Assembly: GCA_019787685.1 (NCBI GenBank)
Contig: JAHNUO010000001.1
Location: 3,038,001 to 3,102,000 of the forward strand
Direction of reading: 5' to 3'
Origin: Chiua virens
Lineage: Eukaryota > Basidiomycota > Agaricomycetes > Boletales > Boletaceae
Length of the DNA stretch: 64,000 bases
Both the position numbers and the translations under genes were made by a program. Shown piece after piece: positions 35,864 through 46,196 of the stretch. Under the pieces are notes generated by a model that had not been told where the DNA came from, ran no database searches, and saw only the letters and a program-made list of their open reading frames with translations. Each line of letters begins with the position of its first letter. The stretch's first letter is position 1.

Positions 35864-37699
35864 CTAGTCTGGTGCCTCAGAACTGCGGGCGTCACATTAG
35901 CACCGCCGAAACCGAATAGCACGGGCCAAGAACTCACCCGAATCTGATACGTCCCACTTGCTTTCGTCAGATAACGCACCCATTTAATGCTGTGGTAGTT
36001 GCCTTTCTCAAACACCTTCAAAAAGCGAACTATCAGCCCAGACGCAGTGAACATCAAGACTTGGAAGTCCACGTCGATGGGCGGCCGGGCCCACACTTGC
36101 CGTATTGTTGTGGAAGTAAGCTCGGCGGAAGCCGTAAATGTACATTCTTGACCGCCTTGTATCCGAGGAATTCTATTGCTACAGCATCAGTTCTCACTTA
36201 TCACCCATGTGATACCAGTCAACGTACTTCCAAATGACGACATTTTCTGCAGGAACATACTTGGCTTTGCCATTAGCCACTTTGCAGTCTACGGTAGTCG
36301 TGTTCAGCGGTGTCGGTATTCTAAGCACGACGTCGCTCGCGGAGAGCTTATTCCCGAAATTCCCCTTGACGGCGACCGTATATGAAACTTGCGTCGTGCC
36401 AATTTCGTTGACTGTCGCGATAATGCGCAGCGGAAGCTTCACGTTCGATGTTGCTCTATACCTAAACGGACAAGACATAAAATGTTTAGGTTTATCTCAA
36501 GGAAGATGGTCATCGCTCGCCTCATGAGTTCAAATTCCCCATCAGGTGGGATGAAGCTGATGGTTCGATCGGAATCAAATTCAGTAAGGCGGACACATTG
36601 GTGGAATCGACAATCGTCTAGCTCCACACCGTCACCCCCACCAGCCCCACGATCATTTTTATCAATGACCAACTTATCATTGAGACCAAATTTGCACTCA
36701 GGTGTGCCCGACAGGTAAGCTCGCATCTGTATGTGACCGTCGACATCCGCTCGGAGTATCGTCCCTGCAGTGACAAAGTGAGATACAAGCTAGCCGCATG
36801 AATTTACGCGCAAGTGACCTTTGGCGCTCATACTGAGGTTGACCGTCTCCACAACATCAACAAACGCCTCGTTCTTCTTGTACTTGACATCACCGCGCCG
36901 CCAACTTGTCGCGCCAGTGGCTTGCACGGTGATCTTTGCAGACTCTTCCTGTAAGAGACAGTGAACAGAGCACGAGTGGATACGGCATGGCACGTACGGC
37001 GACATGGGCAGAGGATATGACACTCTCCGTTGTGATATAACTCTTCAGCGTATCGATTTCACTGTTTTGTGGATAACCAAAGTCGTTGATCTCTGAAACG
37101 CTGCTTGTAAAGTGTACAGAACAACACATGGCACAGATCATACCATCTATCAATTCATAGATCAAGACAAAGTTGTTCTTGACGGACTCCTCGTCAACTT
37201 TTCCAAAGTAAGATTTAGTGATCGAGATGAAGCGGTAGCAATACTCGAATACAAGCGCGGCATTGGCATTGGTTCTGAGTACGGGTTGGAGACAATTCGC
37301 GTGCTGAAGGAACGTTTGGCTCACTTGGTGACGGCAACAACATAAATATTGTTGACGCGAACGTGAAAAAAGCTGGTGGAGCCCAAAGTGATGATAGGTG
37401 ACCGTACGTCGCTATTGGATACTACTTGGATTCGGAATACATCTGCTATTGAGCGTCTGGGAACAGCAGACTGAGTAACGAACGACGAGAAGAAACATGT
37501 ATCGTACTTGAAGTCCGTCCGATATAAGCGGGAAATCAAGACCTGAAGGAATGCCAAGATCAGCACACCAGAGACAACGGTGAAATGTGCAGTGACCAAC
37601 CTCTCCTTTCTGGTTGAATATGAGGAATGCCTGGAAGTCGAGTGAGGCTCTAATACCATGACTGTCGTCGTTAAATCATTGAAGACTCACCGAAATCAT
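35864..37699 (-). CDS. APM4: AP-2 clathrin adaptor complex, mu subunit
   Basis: Many small exons give a medium adaptor chain of about 430 residues that binds cargo tails and PI(4,5)P2 in endocytosis. ATG at 37699 gives only MIS before the first intron. Then AFLIFNQKGE, VLISRLYRTDFK, SPIITLGSTSFFHVRVNNIY, NANAALVFEYCYRF, FVLIYELIDEINDFGYPQNS (longin-like domain), the linker, SWRRGDVKYKKNEAFVDVVE, YLSGTPECKFGLNDKLVIDK, FHQCVRLTEFDSDRTISFIP and the mu-homology domain with RIPTPLNTTTVDC, ENVVIWKIPRI and FQVLMFTASGLIVRFLKVFE. It closes with IKWVRYLTKASGTYQIR and a short tail after the last intron (stop 35864-35866). The pattern matches mu2 better than mu1 or mu3. All frames join without breaks. 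Confidence 0.93.
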
Positions 37700-37777
37700 C
37701 GGTTCAGTTACAGTAAAGCAACGCGACCGTGTCCGTGTTGGAGAGGAGCCGAGTCGTCCCTTTCCCGCTAGCCACAA

Positions 37778-37800
37778 GCGACCCCCAGATTGGGGGTCGC
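37778..37800. repeat. Perfect 10-bp inverted repeat between APM4 and GDSL1
   Basis: GCGACCCCCA, three bases, then TGGGGGTCGC: exact complementary arms in the divergent promoter of the two genes. It is followed within five bases by TATATATATA. It could be a binding site for a dimeric or paired zinc-finger regulator, or a hairpin. In the duplicated flank near 41250 the site has decayed to GCGACCTCCCAGATT. Confidence 0.7.
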
Positions 37801-38155
37801 ACCTATATATATACAGTTGTCAAAGTTTATCACTCTCAGTGTCAATCAGCTTGAACTTGTTCAGCGTCATTAACTACACACTTTGCTTGCTTAGACGCCG
37901 TGGTCTGGTCGCTTCAGCCTAGCGCCATCAGGATAAGTTGGGGCGCCGTTCAGCTCAGGGAAACATAAGGTAATCTTTCTAGTGTACCACCTGATCATCC
38001 TTTATCAGACTATGTGAAACTTGTGTACCCGGCCAATTTGGCATCGAAACTCGACTGCTCGATTGAGGTGGACATACGGTCCGCCACAGGTCAGTTAGTT
38101 CTTCCACCGGATAATTGTCGGGCAGCATCGGAAGTATCACTTATTTCCGTCTCGT

Positions 38156-38162
38156 TATAAAG
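38156..38162 (+). promoter_or_regulatory. TATA box of GDSL1
   Basis: TATAAAG lies about 52 bases upstream of the GDSL1 ATG, and the same heptamer lies about 61 bases upstream of the GDSL2 ATG. Conservation in diverged duplicated flanks supports the assignment. Confidence 0.6.
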
Positions 38163-38207
38163 AGGCAGGGACGATGCGTACGACTCTTCTGAAGATTTCC
38201 CAGAATC

Positions 38208-39571
38208 ATGCTTCGTGGTCTGTTTGCCTTGGTTGCTAGTATGTTCTCCATCTCTCTGGCGTCCGCGAGCCCCTGGAACGCCACCGAATACATGTTTGTG
38301 TTCGGGGACTCATACACCACGGATGGTTACAACATCTCGACCGGTATAAATTCCCCTGATCCTGGATATGTGAGTGTTGATCGGTTGTACTCACGTCATC
38401 GCGCAAAACTTATATCCGCGTAGACGTCCTCGAATGGCCCGAACTGGGTTGAATTTCTGAGTAAGGGGACACAGTACTTTGTTCTGGTCTGGTGACGATT
38501 GTCTTGTAGCCAACACTTACAACCAAACTGTGCTCACGGTGAGCAAGGTGGTTGTATGAAGAGCGATTGTTGCTGATAACTTATCCTCATAGACCTTTAA
38601 TTTAGCGTATGGTGGCGCGACTGTAGACAGTGCTCTGGTCCCTCCATACCTTCCTACGGTATTGTGAGTATTCTGCAATATATTCTTCCTTGTATTTATG
38701 AGTTATCACTGTCTTAAGGTCGGTTGTAGACCAGGTCTCTGAGTTCAATGAATACCTGACCTCAAAGCCCGCAGGAGCTCAGTGGAACGGCACTAACAGT
38801 CTGTTTGCTATGTGGATTGGTATCAACGACGTTGGAAACTCGGTCGGCTGGGTCGGTATTCCCCGAAGGCACCACTAGAATACATCTCACGTTTCATCGT
38901 TGTAACAGACAAACATAACACAGTTCCAGTTCTACGGTACTCTGATGGACCGACTATTCTCACAGGTATCTTGAGGTTGGTTACCATGCTTGCGCGACTG
39001 AAACACTTTCTAGGTGGATAATCTATACGATGCAGGCGCTCGTAATTTCTTGTTCTTGACGGTACCGCCTACGAATCGTGCGCCGCTCTTCCTCGAACAG
39101 GGGCCCCAAGCAGCAGCACAGATGGACACAGATATCATGAACTATAACACCCAATTGACACAGAGTGTACGCGACTTCGAGCAGAACCACACCGATCTTG
39201 GCAGCGTCACGGTCTTTGATACTCAGCGTATTTTCAACACTCTTCTCGACGAGTGGCAGACGTTTGGATTTGTGAACGTTACTGGGTATTGCGCTGCGTA
39301 CGAAAATGGAACCCCTACCAGTACTTATCAGGTAGAGGGGTGTGCGCCTGTGTCTAGCTACTTGTGAGTCATTCAGTCATCGTCTGGACCTTTATTTGCT
39401 GATAGAACAATCCAGCTGGCTCAACACGCTGCATCCATTGTTTACCGTTCACGAGTGAGTTGTTTGACGCGCTTTTGAAAGCGGGGTTGCTCATGTTCTG
39501 TGACTAGCATTTTAGCCAAGGCAATATCTACTGCTCTCGCTGGTTACCCTGCCACCCAGATTCCTACATAA
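38208..39571 (+). CDS. Secreted SGNH/GDSL esterase (CE16-like), copy 1
   Basis: Signal peptide MLRGLFALVASMFSISLASA is followed by WNATEYMFVFGDSYTTDGYN, whose GDS carries the nucleophile Ser of block I. Further exons give SSNGPNWVEFL, TFNLAYGGATVDSALV, DQVSEFNEYL, LFAMWIGINDVGNS (block III G..N), FQFYGTLMDRLFSQ, NLYDAGARNFLFLTVPPTN, EWQTFGFVNVTGYC and the C-terminal block V WLNTLHPLFTVHDI. It ends ATQIPT, TAA at 39569-39571. The family removes acetyl groups from plant cell-wall oligosaccharides outside the cell. The usual block V Asp (DxxH) is Asn here (NTLH) in both copies; His is kept. All exons fit one frame across about nine introns. Divergent from APM4. Confidence 0.9.
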
Positions 39572-39651
39572 GTAGAAGATGTTTGCCTCGTTAGTTTATG
39601 ATCGGAAAATGTGCACGGTTCTTCATGTTGTGGCTCTGATCAGGTACGATC

Positions 39652-40344
39652 GTGACGCGAGATGATGCACTGGTTAAGCTTCAAGACGCGTCAGTATATC
39701 GATGGCAGTGCGTACACGCTGACACGTCGCCCACAATAAGATACCGCAAAACGACTCCGAGTAGATTATCCAAGTTACACTACAAATCGCCATTCTTCAC
39801 TTCAAATCACCCGCCAACCTTTTCCGATCCCACTCTCCAATCCCACCTTCAAAAGCTCTCTGACTGGCAGTCGGATTGCTCTGGTTTTCCGTTGACATTT
39901 TTCGTGAACTCGGCGTCAATGTCTGGCGCTCGTGGGGAAATCTACTTGGTGACAGGATGGATGAGCGTCGCGGCACACGAGGCGTGGATCCACGGGGCGC
40001 GGAATCAAGAGTTGCTCCGAGTGTTTGCGCCATATATGGCGATAGAGCGAGTGCGGATGGTCCATGTGGATGTGGATTTTGAAGCGGAGCCGGGTCCGAA
40101 AGGAGCGGAGAGGATGGTGGTTGAGCGGTGGGCCTCTGCTAGCGAGGACGGTGAAGTTGGCGAGGGAGAGTCGGCGAGGTGGTCGCTGGTGGGCAGGGAT
40201 TTGGGTCAGGAAGGGGGCGATGTGTATCGCTTTGTTGGCATGGATGAGTGTGAGTGTGAACCAGTGGGTGGGATAAGTGTGCTCGTGGATCGGTGGGTCA
40301 TGAGCAGGGTAGATCCATCACGCGGTGATACGTTTGTACAATGA
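39652..40344 (+). CDS. Possible dimeric alpha+beta barrel protein (ABM-like)
   Basis: An uninterrupted open stretch whose central part looks protein-like: DPTLQSHLQKLSDWQSDC, GEIYLVTGWMSVAAHEAWIH, NQELLRVFAPYMAIERVRMV and HVDVDFE. This resembles small fungal monooxygenase-like barrels that use the pattern Y-L-V-T-G-W followed by a helix with H. The stretch has no ATG at its left edge; the first in-frame ATG is at 39919, so the true start or an upstream exon is unresolved. The last 60 residues are low in complexity and the stop is at 40342-40344. It lies between the two GDSL copies and has no second copy. Function unknown. Confidence 0.5.
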   Translation: MTRDDALVKLQDASVYRWQCVHADTSPTIRYRKTTPSRLSKLHYKSPFFTSNHPPTFSDPTLQSHLQKLSDWQSDCSGFPLTFFVNSASMSGARGEIYLVTGWMSVAAHEAWIHGARNQELLRVFAPYMAIERVRMVHVDVDFEAEPGPKGAERMVVERWASASEDGEVGEGESARWSLVGRDLGQEGGDVYRFVGMDECECEPVGGISVLVDRWVMSRVDPSRGDTFVQ

Positions 40345-40438
40345 GCCTGTCTAACCAGCACCACCCAAAATGGAAATATTGGGATGGATGTTTGGCAAAA
40401 GCTTTGGAATCAAACAACCATCCAGATCATTGACAGAA

Positions 40439-41175
40439 CTCCGTGGCGAAGAGACAACCGTAAAATGTACAGTGTAGGGCTGCGTGAAAAACCCCTGCGT
40501 TTCTAACTACCCTAGTTTTAAACTTGTCGAAAACTCCCATATGACAGGTGCCAACTGGTGACTGACATGGACAGATGAGTGCACCACTAGCAGTCTCGTT
40601 ATCCAAGTCACTGATTGTTGAACTTGAACCAGATACCTGAATCCTCGGATGTCCCACATGCCCGTACCCAGGCCCTCTCTCTCAGCACTCAGCCAGCGAC
40701 ACCATTAGCCCAGGTTGAGAGTACGGACTCGGATGATGTTACCGAGATCAACCTATCTGACTACGTTGATGTTCCTGAGCCAGCTGTGAAAGGTCGTGGC
40801 GGCCGGCCTGCTGATCCACGGTTACTTCACCTCGCAATCCGCTGTCGTCGACGTGATGATCCGTCCACACCAACATCTTCCGTTGTGCGGGAACACCTGA
40901 CAGTTGCAAGAACTATGCCAAAACAAGGATACTGGCCCACGCTGCTGCACGGGCAAACAACTGGAGCTTACCAGTAGCACGGAGAGTACTAATAGCGTGC
41001 GCAAGTCATCGGCGGGTCGCCAGGTCGGCACTGTTGTTGCGCCTGTCGATTGGTCGTTCAGGTTCTCGCAGTGAGCAACCTTTGCTTTCTGGTTGAAGAT
41101 GAAGAACTCTTGGGAGTTGAGTGAGTCCCTAATTGGACCGTACTTGAAGATTCACCGAAGTCATTGGTTTACTAG
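40439..41175 (-). pseudogene. Relic of the APM4 5' end, split by an insertion
   Basis: Upstream of GDSL2 the flank carries a decayed copy of the first exons of APM4. Reading leftward from 41164: ATGACTTCG|GTGAAT (APM4: ATGATTTCG|GTGAGT), an intron, then EFFIFNQKAK (APM4: AFLIFNQKGE) and the next intron start. The homology stops at 41069 and resumes at about 40450-40474 with GAGACAACCGTAAAATGTACAGTG (APM4: GAGACAACGGTGAAATGTGCAGTG). It shows that the GDSL duplication copied the neighbouring gene start. Confidence 0.75.
40475..41068. mobile_element. 594-bp insertion, possible hAT-type remnant
   Basis: Inserted into the APM4 relic between two copies of CAGTG (40470-40474 and 41069-41073). The left edge begins TAGGGCTGCGTGAAAAACCCC, like hAT-element ends; no matching inverted end was found on the right. 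It contains an open frame (40615-40977) with PEPAVKGRGGRPADPRL, a phrase typical of regions just before BED zinc fingers in fungal hAT transposases, followed by what may be a frame-shifted finger (..SCKNYAKTRI). The 5-bp flanking repeat is short for hAT (8 bp). Assignment is tentative. Confidence 0.4.
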
Positions 41176-41700
41176 TCAAGGACGCGCGACCGCGTTGAAA
41201 GGAGCCACCTTCGAGTTAGCCAAGTCGTACGTTTCCTAATCTCATGCGACCTCCCAGATTCCATACTGAGCTGATATCACTACTCATAATATTGAATTGG
41301 TTGAGTCCGAGTCAACGTTATGTCATCGACCGCACACCTGGCGCCTTTCGTGCCTAGACGCCGTGGCTTTGTCGCCTCACCCTCAGGCTAACACTAATAG
41401 GACAACAGGCTGGGGCATCAATCAGTTCATGGAAACATAATCAAAGGTGATCCTTCTGAGCACCATAGGATGCCACCTGACCATCCTTTATCGCACAATG
41501 TGAAACTTGCGCGCGCCGCCGATTTGGCACCGAAGCTTCTCAACCGCCCGCCCGACCCAGTCGTACAGTTCGCAAGGTCAGCCGGTCTTCACAATAATTC
41601 GATAGGAAATATGATCAAATAGAGAGATGCATATGCACATGAAACATGAGCGCTCGTGCGATGAATCGGACGCAGAAGCATCAACTGAATCCGATTCGTT

Positions 41701-41707
41701 TATAAAG
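41701..41707 (+). promoter_or_regulatory. TATA box of GDSL2
   Basis: TATAAAG about 61 bases upstream of the GDSL2 ATG, matching the element before GDSL1. Confidence 0.6.
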
Positions 41708-41761
41708 AGAGCCTGTAGGAACGGTGTAAGTGCACAACTCTTTCGAGGACTTTCCAAAATG

Positions 41762-43125
41762 ATGCTTCGTGGTCTGTTTGTGTTGGCCGCTAGCCTGTTC
41801 TCCGTCCCTTTAGCGTCTGCGATCCCGTGGAATGCTACTGAATATCTGTTTGTGTTTGGGGACTCGTACTCCGCAAGTGGTTACAACATTTCGGCAGGTA
41901 TAAACTCCTCTGACCCTGGTCTTGTGAGCGTCGATTAGCTATAATCACACCATTTCCAAGACTTATATTCACGTAGACATCCTCGAATGGCCCGAACTGG
42001 GTTGAATTCCTGAGTAAGAGGGCACACTGCATAGCTCTTATCTTGCAAACGATTTCTTGTAGCCAACACCTACAATCAAACCGCGCTCAACGTCAGCAGA
42101 ACAGTTATATGAAAGCGATCGATACTTACTACCTGTTCACTCAGACCTTTAATTTAGCGTACGATGGTGCGACCATAGACAGTGCTCTGGTCACTCCATA
42201 CCTTCCTACGGTATTGTGAGTATTCTGGAATATATTCTTTCTTGCGTTCATTGCTTAACATTGTACTGAGGTCGATTGTAGACCAAGTTTCTGAGTTCAA
42301 CGAGTACGTGGTCCTCAAAGCCCGCAGGTGCTCAGTGGAACAGCACGAACAGTCTATTTGCCATCTGGATTGGTATCAACGATGTCGGAAACTCGTTCGA
42401 CTGGGTCGGTGTTTCCCAAAGTCACTACTGGCATACTGTTCACATTTTATCAGTTATAACAGACAAACATAACACAGTTCCAGTTCTATGGTACCTTAAC
42501 GGACCGGCTATTCTCACAGGTATGGTGAAAATTAGTTCCATGCTTGCACGATCGAAATACTTTCTAGGTAGATGACCTATACAATGCGGGAGCTCGTAAT
42601 TTTTTGTTCTTGACGGTACCGCCTATAAATCGTGCACGGGCCTTCCTCCAAATAGGGCCCAAAGCAGTAGCACAAGTGGGCACCGAGGTCATGAACTACA
42701 ACACCCAGTTGACACAGAAGGTGCGCGACTTTGAGCAGAACCACACCGATCTCGACGGCGTCACGGTCCTTGATACGCAACCCATTTTCAACACTCTTCT
42801 CGATGAGTGGCAGACATTTGGATTTGTAAATGTTACCGGATATTGTGCTGCGTACGAGGGAGGAACACCCACCAGTACTTATCAGGTGGAGGGGTGTGCG
42901 CCTGTGTCTAGCTACTTGTGGGTCGTTCAGTCATCATCTGGATTCTTGTTTACTGACAGAATGATCCAGCTGGTTGAATGCACTCCACCCGGTGTTTACT
43001 GTTCACAAGTGAGTCATTCGACACCCTTTTGAAAGTGGGGTTGTTCATGTTCTGTGATCAGCATTTTAGCCAAAGTGATATCTACTGCTCTTGCTGGCTA
43101 CCCTGCCACCCAGATTCCTACCTAG
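41762..43125 (+). pseudogene. Secreted SGNH/GDSL esterase, copy 2, one frame break
   Basis: Duplicate of 38208-39571 with the same introns. ATG at 41762 (a second in-frame ATG is one codon upstream) starts MLRGLFVLAASLFSVPLASA, then YLFVFGDSYSASGYN with the catalytic Ser, FNLAYDGATIDSALV, LFAIWIGINDVGNS, DLYNAGARNFLFLTVPPIN, EWQTFGFVNVTGYC and WLNALHPVFTVHNI, ending with TAG at 43123-43125. In the exon that reads EFNEYLTSKPAGAQW in copy 1, one extra base at about 42307-42314 shifts the frame (EFNEYVVLKARRC). Asn again replaces the block V Asp, and the HD of copy 1 (FTVHDI) is HN. The gene would be functional if the extra base is an error. Confidence 0.8.
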
Positions 43126-43614
43126 GCAGATACTGCTTGCATTGTTAGTTGATGATCAGAAAATGGACACTGGTTCTCTATGTTATGTCTCGAGATCAAT
43201 TATGAGAATGATGCAAGATGTCTGAGTGTGTTGATGGTGCATAACTACAAGTTATTCCTGTGAAATGTTGCCAATACTCAAAGATATCTCTACACTCTGT
43301 GGAAGCCTTTATACAACACTGGCACACTCTTTTTCAGTATGTGATAATGAACATAGTGATGGAGTTTTACTACTGGGCAGGTGTTCAAATTTAGGCTGAT
43401 ATGCCATGCATTGTGTAGGAGGCAAATTGACTAGTTCTTTACGACTTCTTCCGAGTCATCAACTGTACTTCAGCAGTCCTGTAATGGATTGAGATGAGAT
43501 TGTATAACACCAGAGAATATGATACACTACGGCCTTGTTTGTCCTTATTAGACTTTGTCCACCACCGCCATTGTTAAGTTCTTGCTCGGAGGCAAGACAT
43601 TTCCCTCATCCACT
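43126..43614. other. Intergenic spacer
   Basis: AT-rich DNA with no recognisable feature; it holds the 3' end of GDSL2 and the promoter of the TRF4/5-like gene. Confidence 0.4.
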
Positions 43615-45866
43615 ATGGACTCTCTACCTGCGAAACCTCCCAGCTCTTGGAACGGCCATGATCGTGATAAAGACAGAGACAGAGACCGCACGAAGAAGAA
43701 AGACAAGGACCGTCAACGATCCCGACGTCGTGACCGGGATGGAGACACGGTCAGAGATCATGACAGAAACCACGACCACCGTCGCCGCCGCCACCGTTCT
43801 CCATCCCCATCCCGGCCTCCTTCAAAACGATCCCGCTTCGAGCACAACAACAAAGACGACGTCAAAGGCAAGCACAAAGGCAAGGCCTCCGAGACGACGC
43901 CCAATGGCCACCTCGAGCCAGGCGAAATCACACTCAAATCACCCGAGATCGGGGACGACTTCATTCCATTTGCACTGGATGACACCGAAAGTGTGCCACG
44001 GGAAAAACCTCGCTCCGAGCGGACGCGGCAACGGGACAAACCGCCAGAACGCGAATGGGATGTGGGCAAGCCGTCGAGGGACGGGTGAGGACTGGGGGTC
44101 GTGGGGCGAAGCGCAAGTATGATGTGGTGCTGGACGACGACGAGCGAGCGAACGGCAGTCGACGGCCCTATACCACGAAAAAGACGCCGTGGGTATCCCT
44201 GGTCGACTGGGACAGTTGCCACAACGTTGCCGAACTGTGCGTGTTTTTCGGATTGGACGTGGTGCGGCACATCATTGATATGGGACGCGTGTCAGACTAC
44301 ATCGCGAGGTGGAGGCCTACTGTCAAGTACATGTCCCCGACTCCCATCGAAGACGAAATGCGCAGTCTTGTGATCCAACTCGTCTCGAATGCCATCACGT
44401 CCAAGTTTCGGGATGCACGAATATTACCGTTTGGGAGTTATGAGACGAAACTCTACTTACCCAGTGGGTGTGTGCTTAATGTATCGCGTCTTGACGTTCA
44501 GGCTGACTATAACCAGGGACATTGACTTGGTCATAGACTCCGATACCATGGCACGTAGCAACAAAGTGAACGTCCTTCATGCACTCGCGAATACCCTCAA
44601 GCGTGGAGGAATTACATCAAAGGTCACCGTCATCTCGAAAGCAAAAGTACCCATAGTGAAGTTCGTCACGCATTACGGCCGTCTCAATGTGGACATTAGC
44701 GTCAACCAGGGCAATGGGGTACAAGCAGGAAATATCGTCAACGGGTTTCTGAAAGATATGCGGGGTTGTGGATTCGCATTACGATCCCTCATCATCATCG
44801 CAAAAGCGTTTCTGAACCAACGGGGAATGAACGAGGTGTATACTGGTGGCTTGGGGAGCTATAGCATCGTCTGCTTGGCCATCAGCTTCTTACAGATGCA
44901 TCCCAAAATCCGACGAGGGGAGATCGAACCAGAGAAGAACCTTGGTGTACTCGTCATGGAGTTCTTTGAGCTCTATGGCTGTTATTTCAACTACGAGGAG
45001 GTTGGGATATCGGTTCGGGATGGGGGATCGTATTTTAGCAAGAGACAGAGAGGGTGGTATGATTCGTCCAAAGGGCTACTTCTGTCCATTGAAGATCCTA
45101 CGGATCCTTGTATGTATCTTTCTCGTGGCTGGATGACGTTGGTTAATTGACTTGTTTAGCCAATGACATTTCCAGGGGTTCCTATGGCATCAATAAAGTG
45201 CGGCAGACGTTCGCCGGCGCCTACGAGATCATGCAAGCTACTGCGTTTCTGCGTGCTGGTATTCTGAGTTCGCGGCGTGAGGGTCGCTCACTTCGTCTGC
45301 GTCTGGTGACGAATCCGGAAGACCTGAGCATCCTGACGAGTATCTTGGGTGTGACACAAGAGGTAAGCATTGCCAATCCTGATGTCATTCGAATCCTAAC
45401 CGAGTTCCAGATGATAAATAACCGACGCCAGCTTGCAGAGGTACATGAAAAGCGAATATTACACAAGCTTCTTGATGTTCCACCACAAGCTTCGGTCATC
45501 ATCGCCGACGTGCCTATCGATGCAGACGCGAAAGGCAAGTTGAGTGCGCAAGGAGAGTGGGATGGTGAGATAGAGTTTGAGTCTGATGACAACGGCGGAC
45601 ACGAAGCTGTAGAGGAAGGCAATCCCGACGAAAGCGGCAGGTACGACATCCAGGAACGTCGGCACACGGGAACGGGACGGGATCCTGGGATGGGTCGATT
45701 TGATCGACCGTACACGACTGATGAAGAGCTGTCAGAAGATGAGGCAGAGGATGAGGCATATCGGAGTGACAGTGCGGGGTCTGATGACGAAGTGCGAAAG
45801 GCTCGACGGCGATCGTATTGGCTGTCGAAAGGGATCGGTGACGACGACTCTGATGTATCGTTATGA
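43615..45866 (+). CDS. Non-canonical poly(A) polymerase of the TRF4/5 (Cid14) family
   Basis: Nuclear enzyme of the TRAMP complex that adds short A-tails to aberrant RNAs for exosome decay. The N-terminus (from ATG 43615) is a charged Arg/Asp/Lys-rich domain (RDRTKKKDKDRQRSRRRD) as in SR-like regions. After a probable intron (GTGAGG donor near 44084, 74 nt) comes PWVSLVDWDSCHNVAEL. Then a 59-nt intron and LHREVEA lead to KYMSPTPIEDEMRSLVIQLV, LPFGSYETKLYLPSG|DIDLVI (the GS..DxD nucleotidyl-transfer site), KVPIVKFVTHYGRLNVDISV (third Asp), the PAP-associated region QMHPKIRRGEIEPEKNLGVL, FNYEEVGISVRDGGSYF and SNDISRGSYGINKVRQTFAG. An acidic tail ends at 45866. One extra base near 44320 is needed to join LHREVEAY to VKYMSP if the 59-nt intron is real; without splicing the frame stays open. 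Confidence 0.88.
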
Positions 45867-46196
45867 TACGAAACTATGTTATATGAGTGTGTGTGACCAG
45901 TGCGGGCATAAGCGTGAACCAGCCGAGTGAGGGAGCGCTCGTAGTCCAAGGTTGTGAAAACCATTGTCAAGGATTTGAAACATTTCCGTACGTTGCAATC
46001 GCTCGTCCTTGTCGTTTTCTTCGTCCACCCGGTTCTCGCGGACCATCCTCGAGGGGACCAGCCTGAGGCCGCCGGCTCACGTTCTCGACTGCTTCGACCC
46101 TTTTCCATTTCAAAACCACAAACCACACTGGCTGGTTTTTTTTTCTCCCGCTGGACGTCTTGTAAACCCATCTTGTGCCATTTTTAGGCTGCGACC

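Noticed and set aside
44050..44130. Apparent frame break between the charged N-terminus and the core of the TRF4/5-like protein
   Set aside because: A GTGAGG..GGCAG intron of 74 nt joins the two frames correctly, so no indel is needed.
45221..46171. A 316-codon open frame on the minus strand
   Set aside because: It runs antisense to the acidic tail of the TRF4/5-like gene and its 3' spacer, and its composition mirrors that gene. It has no motif.
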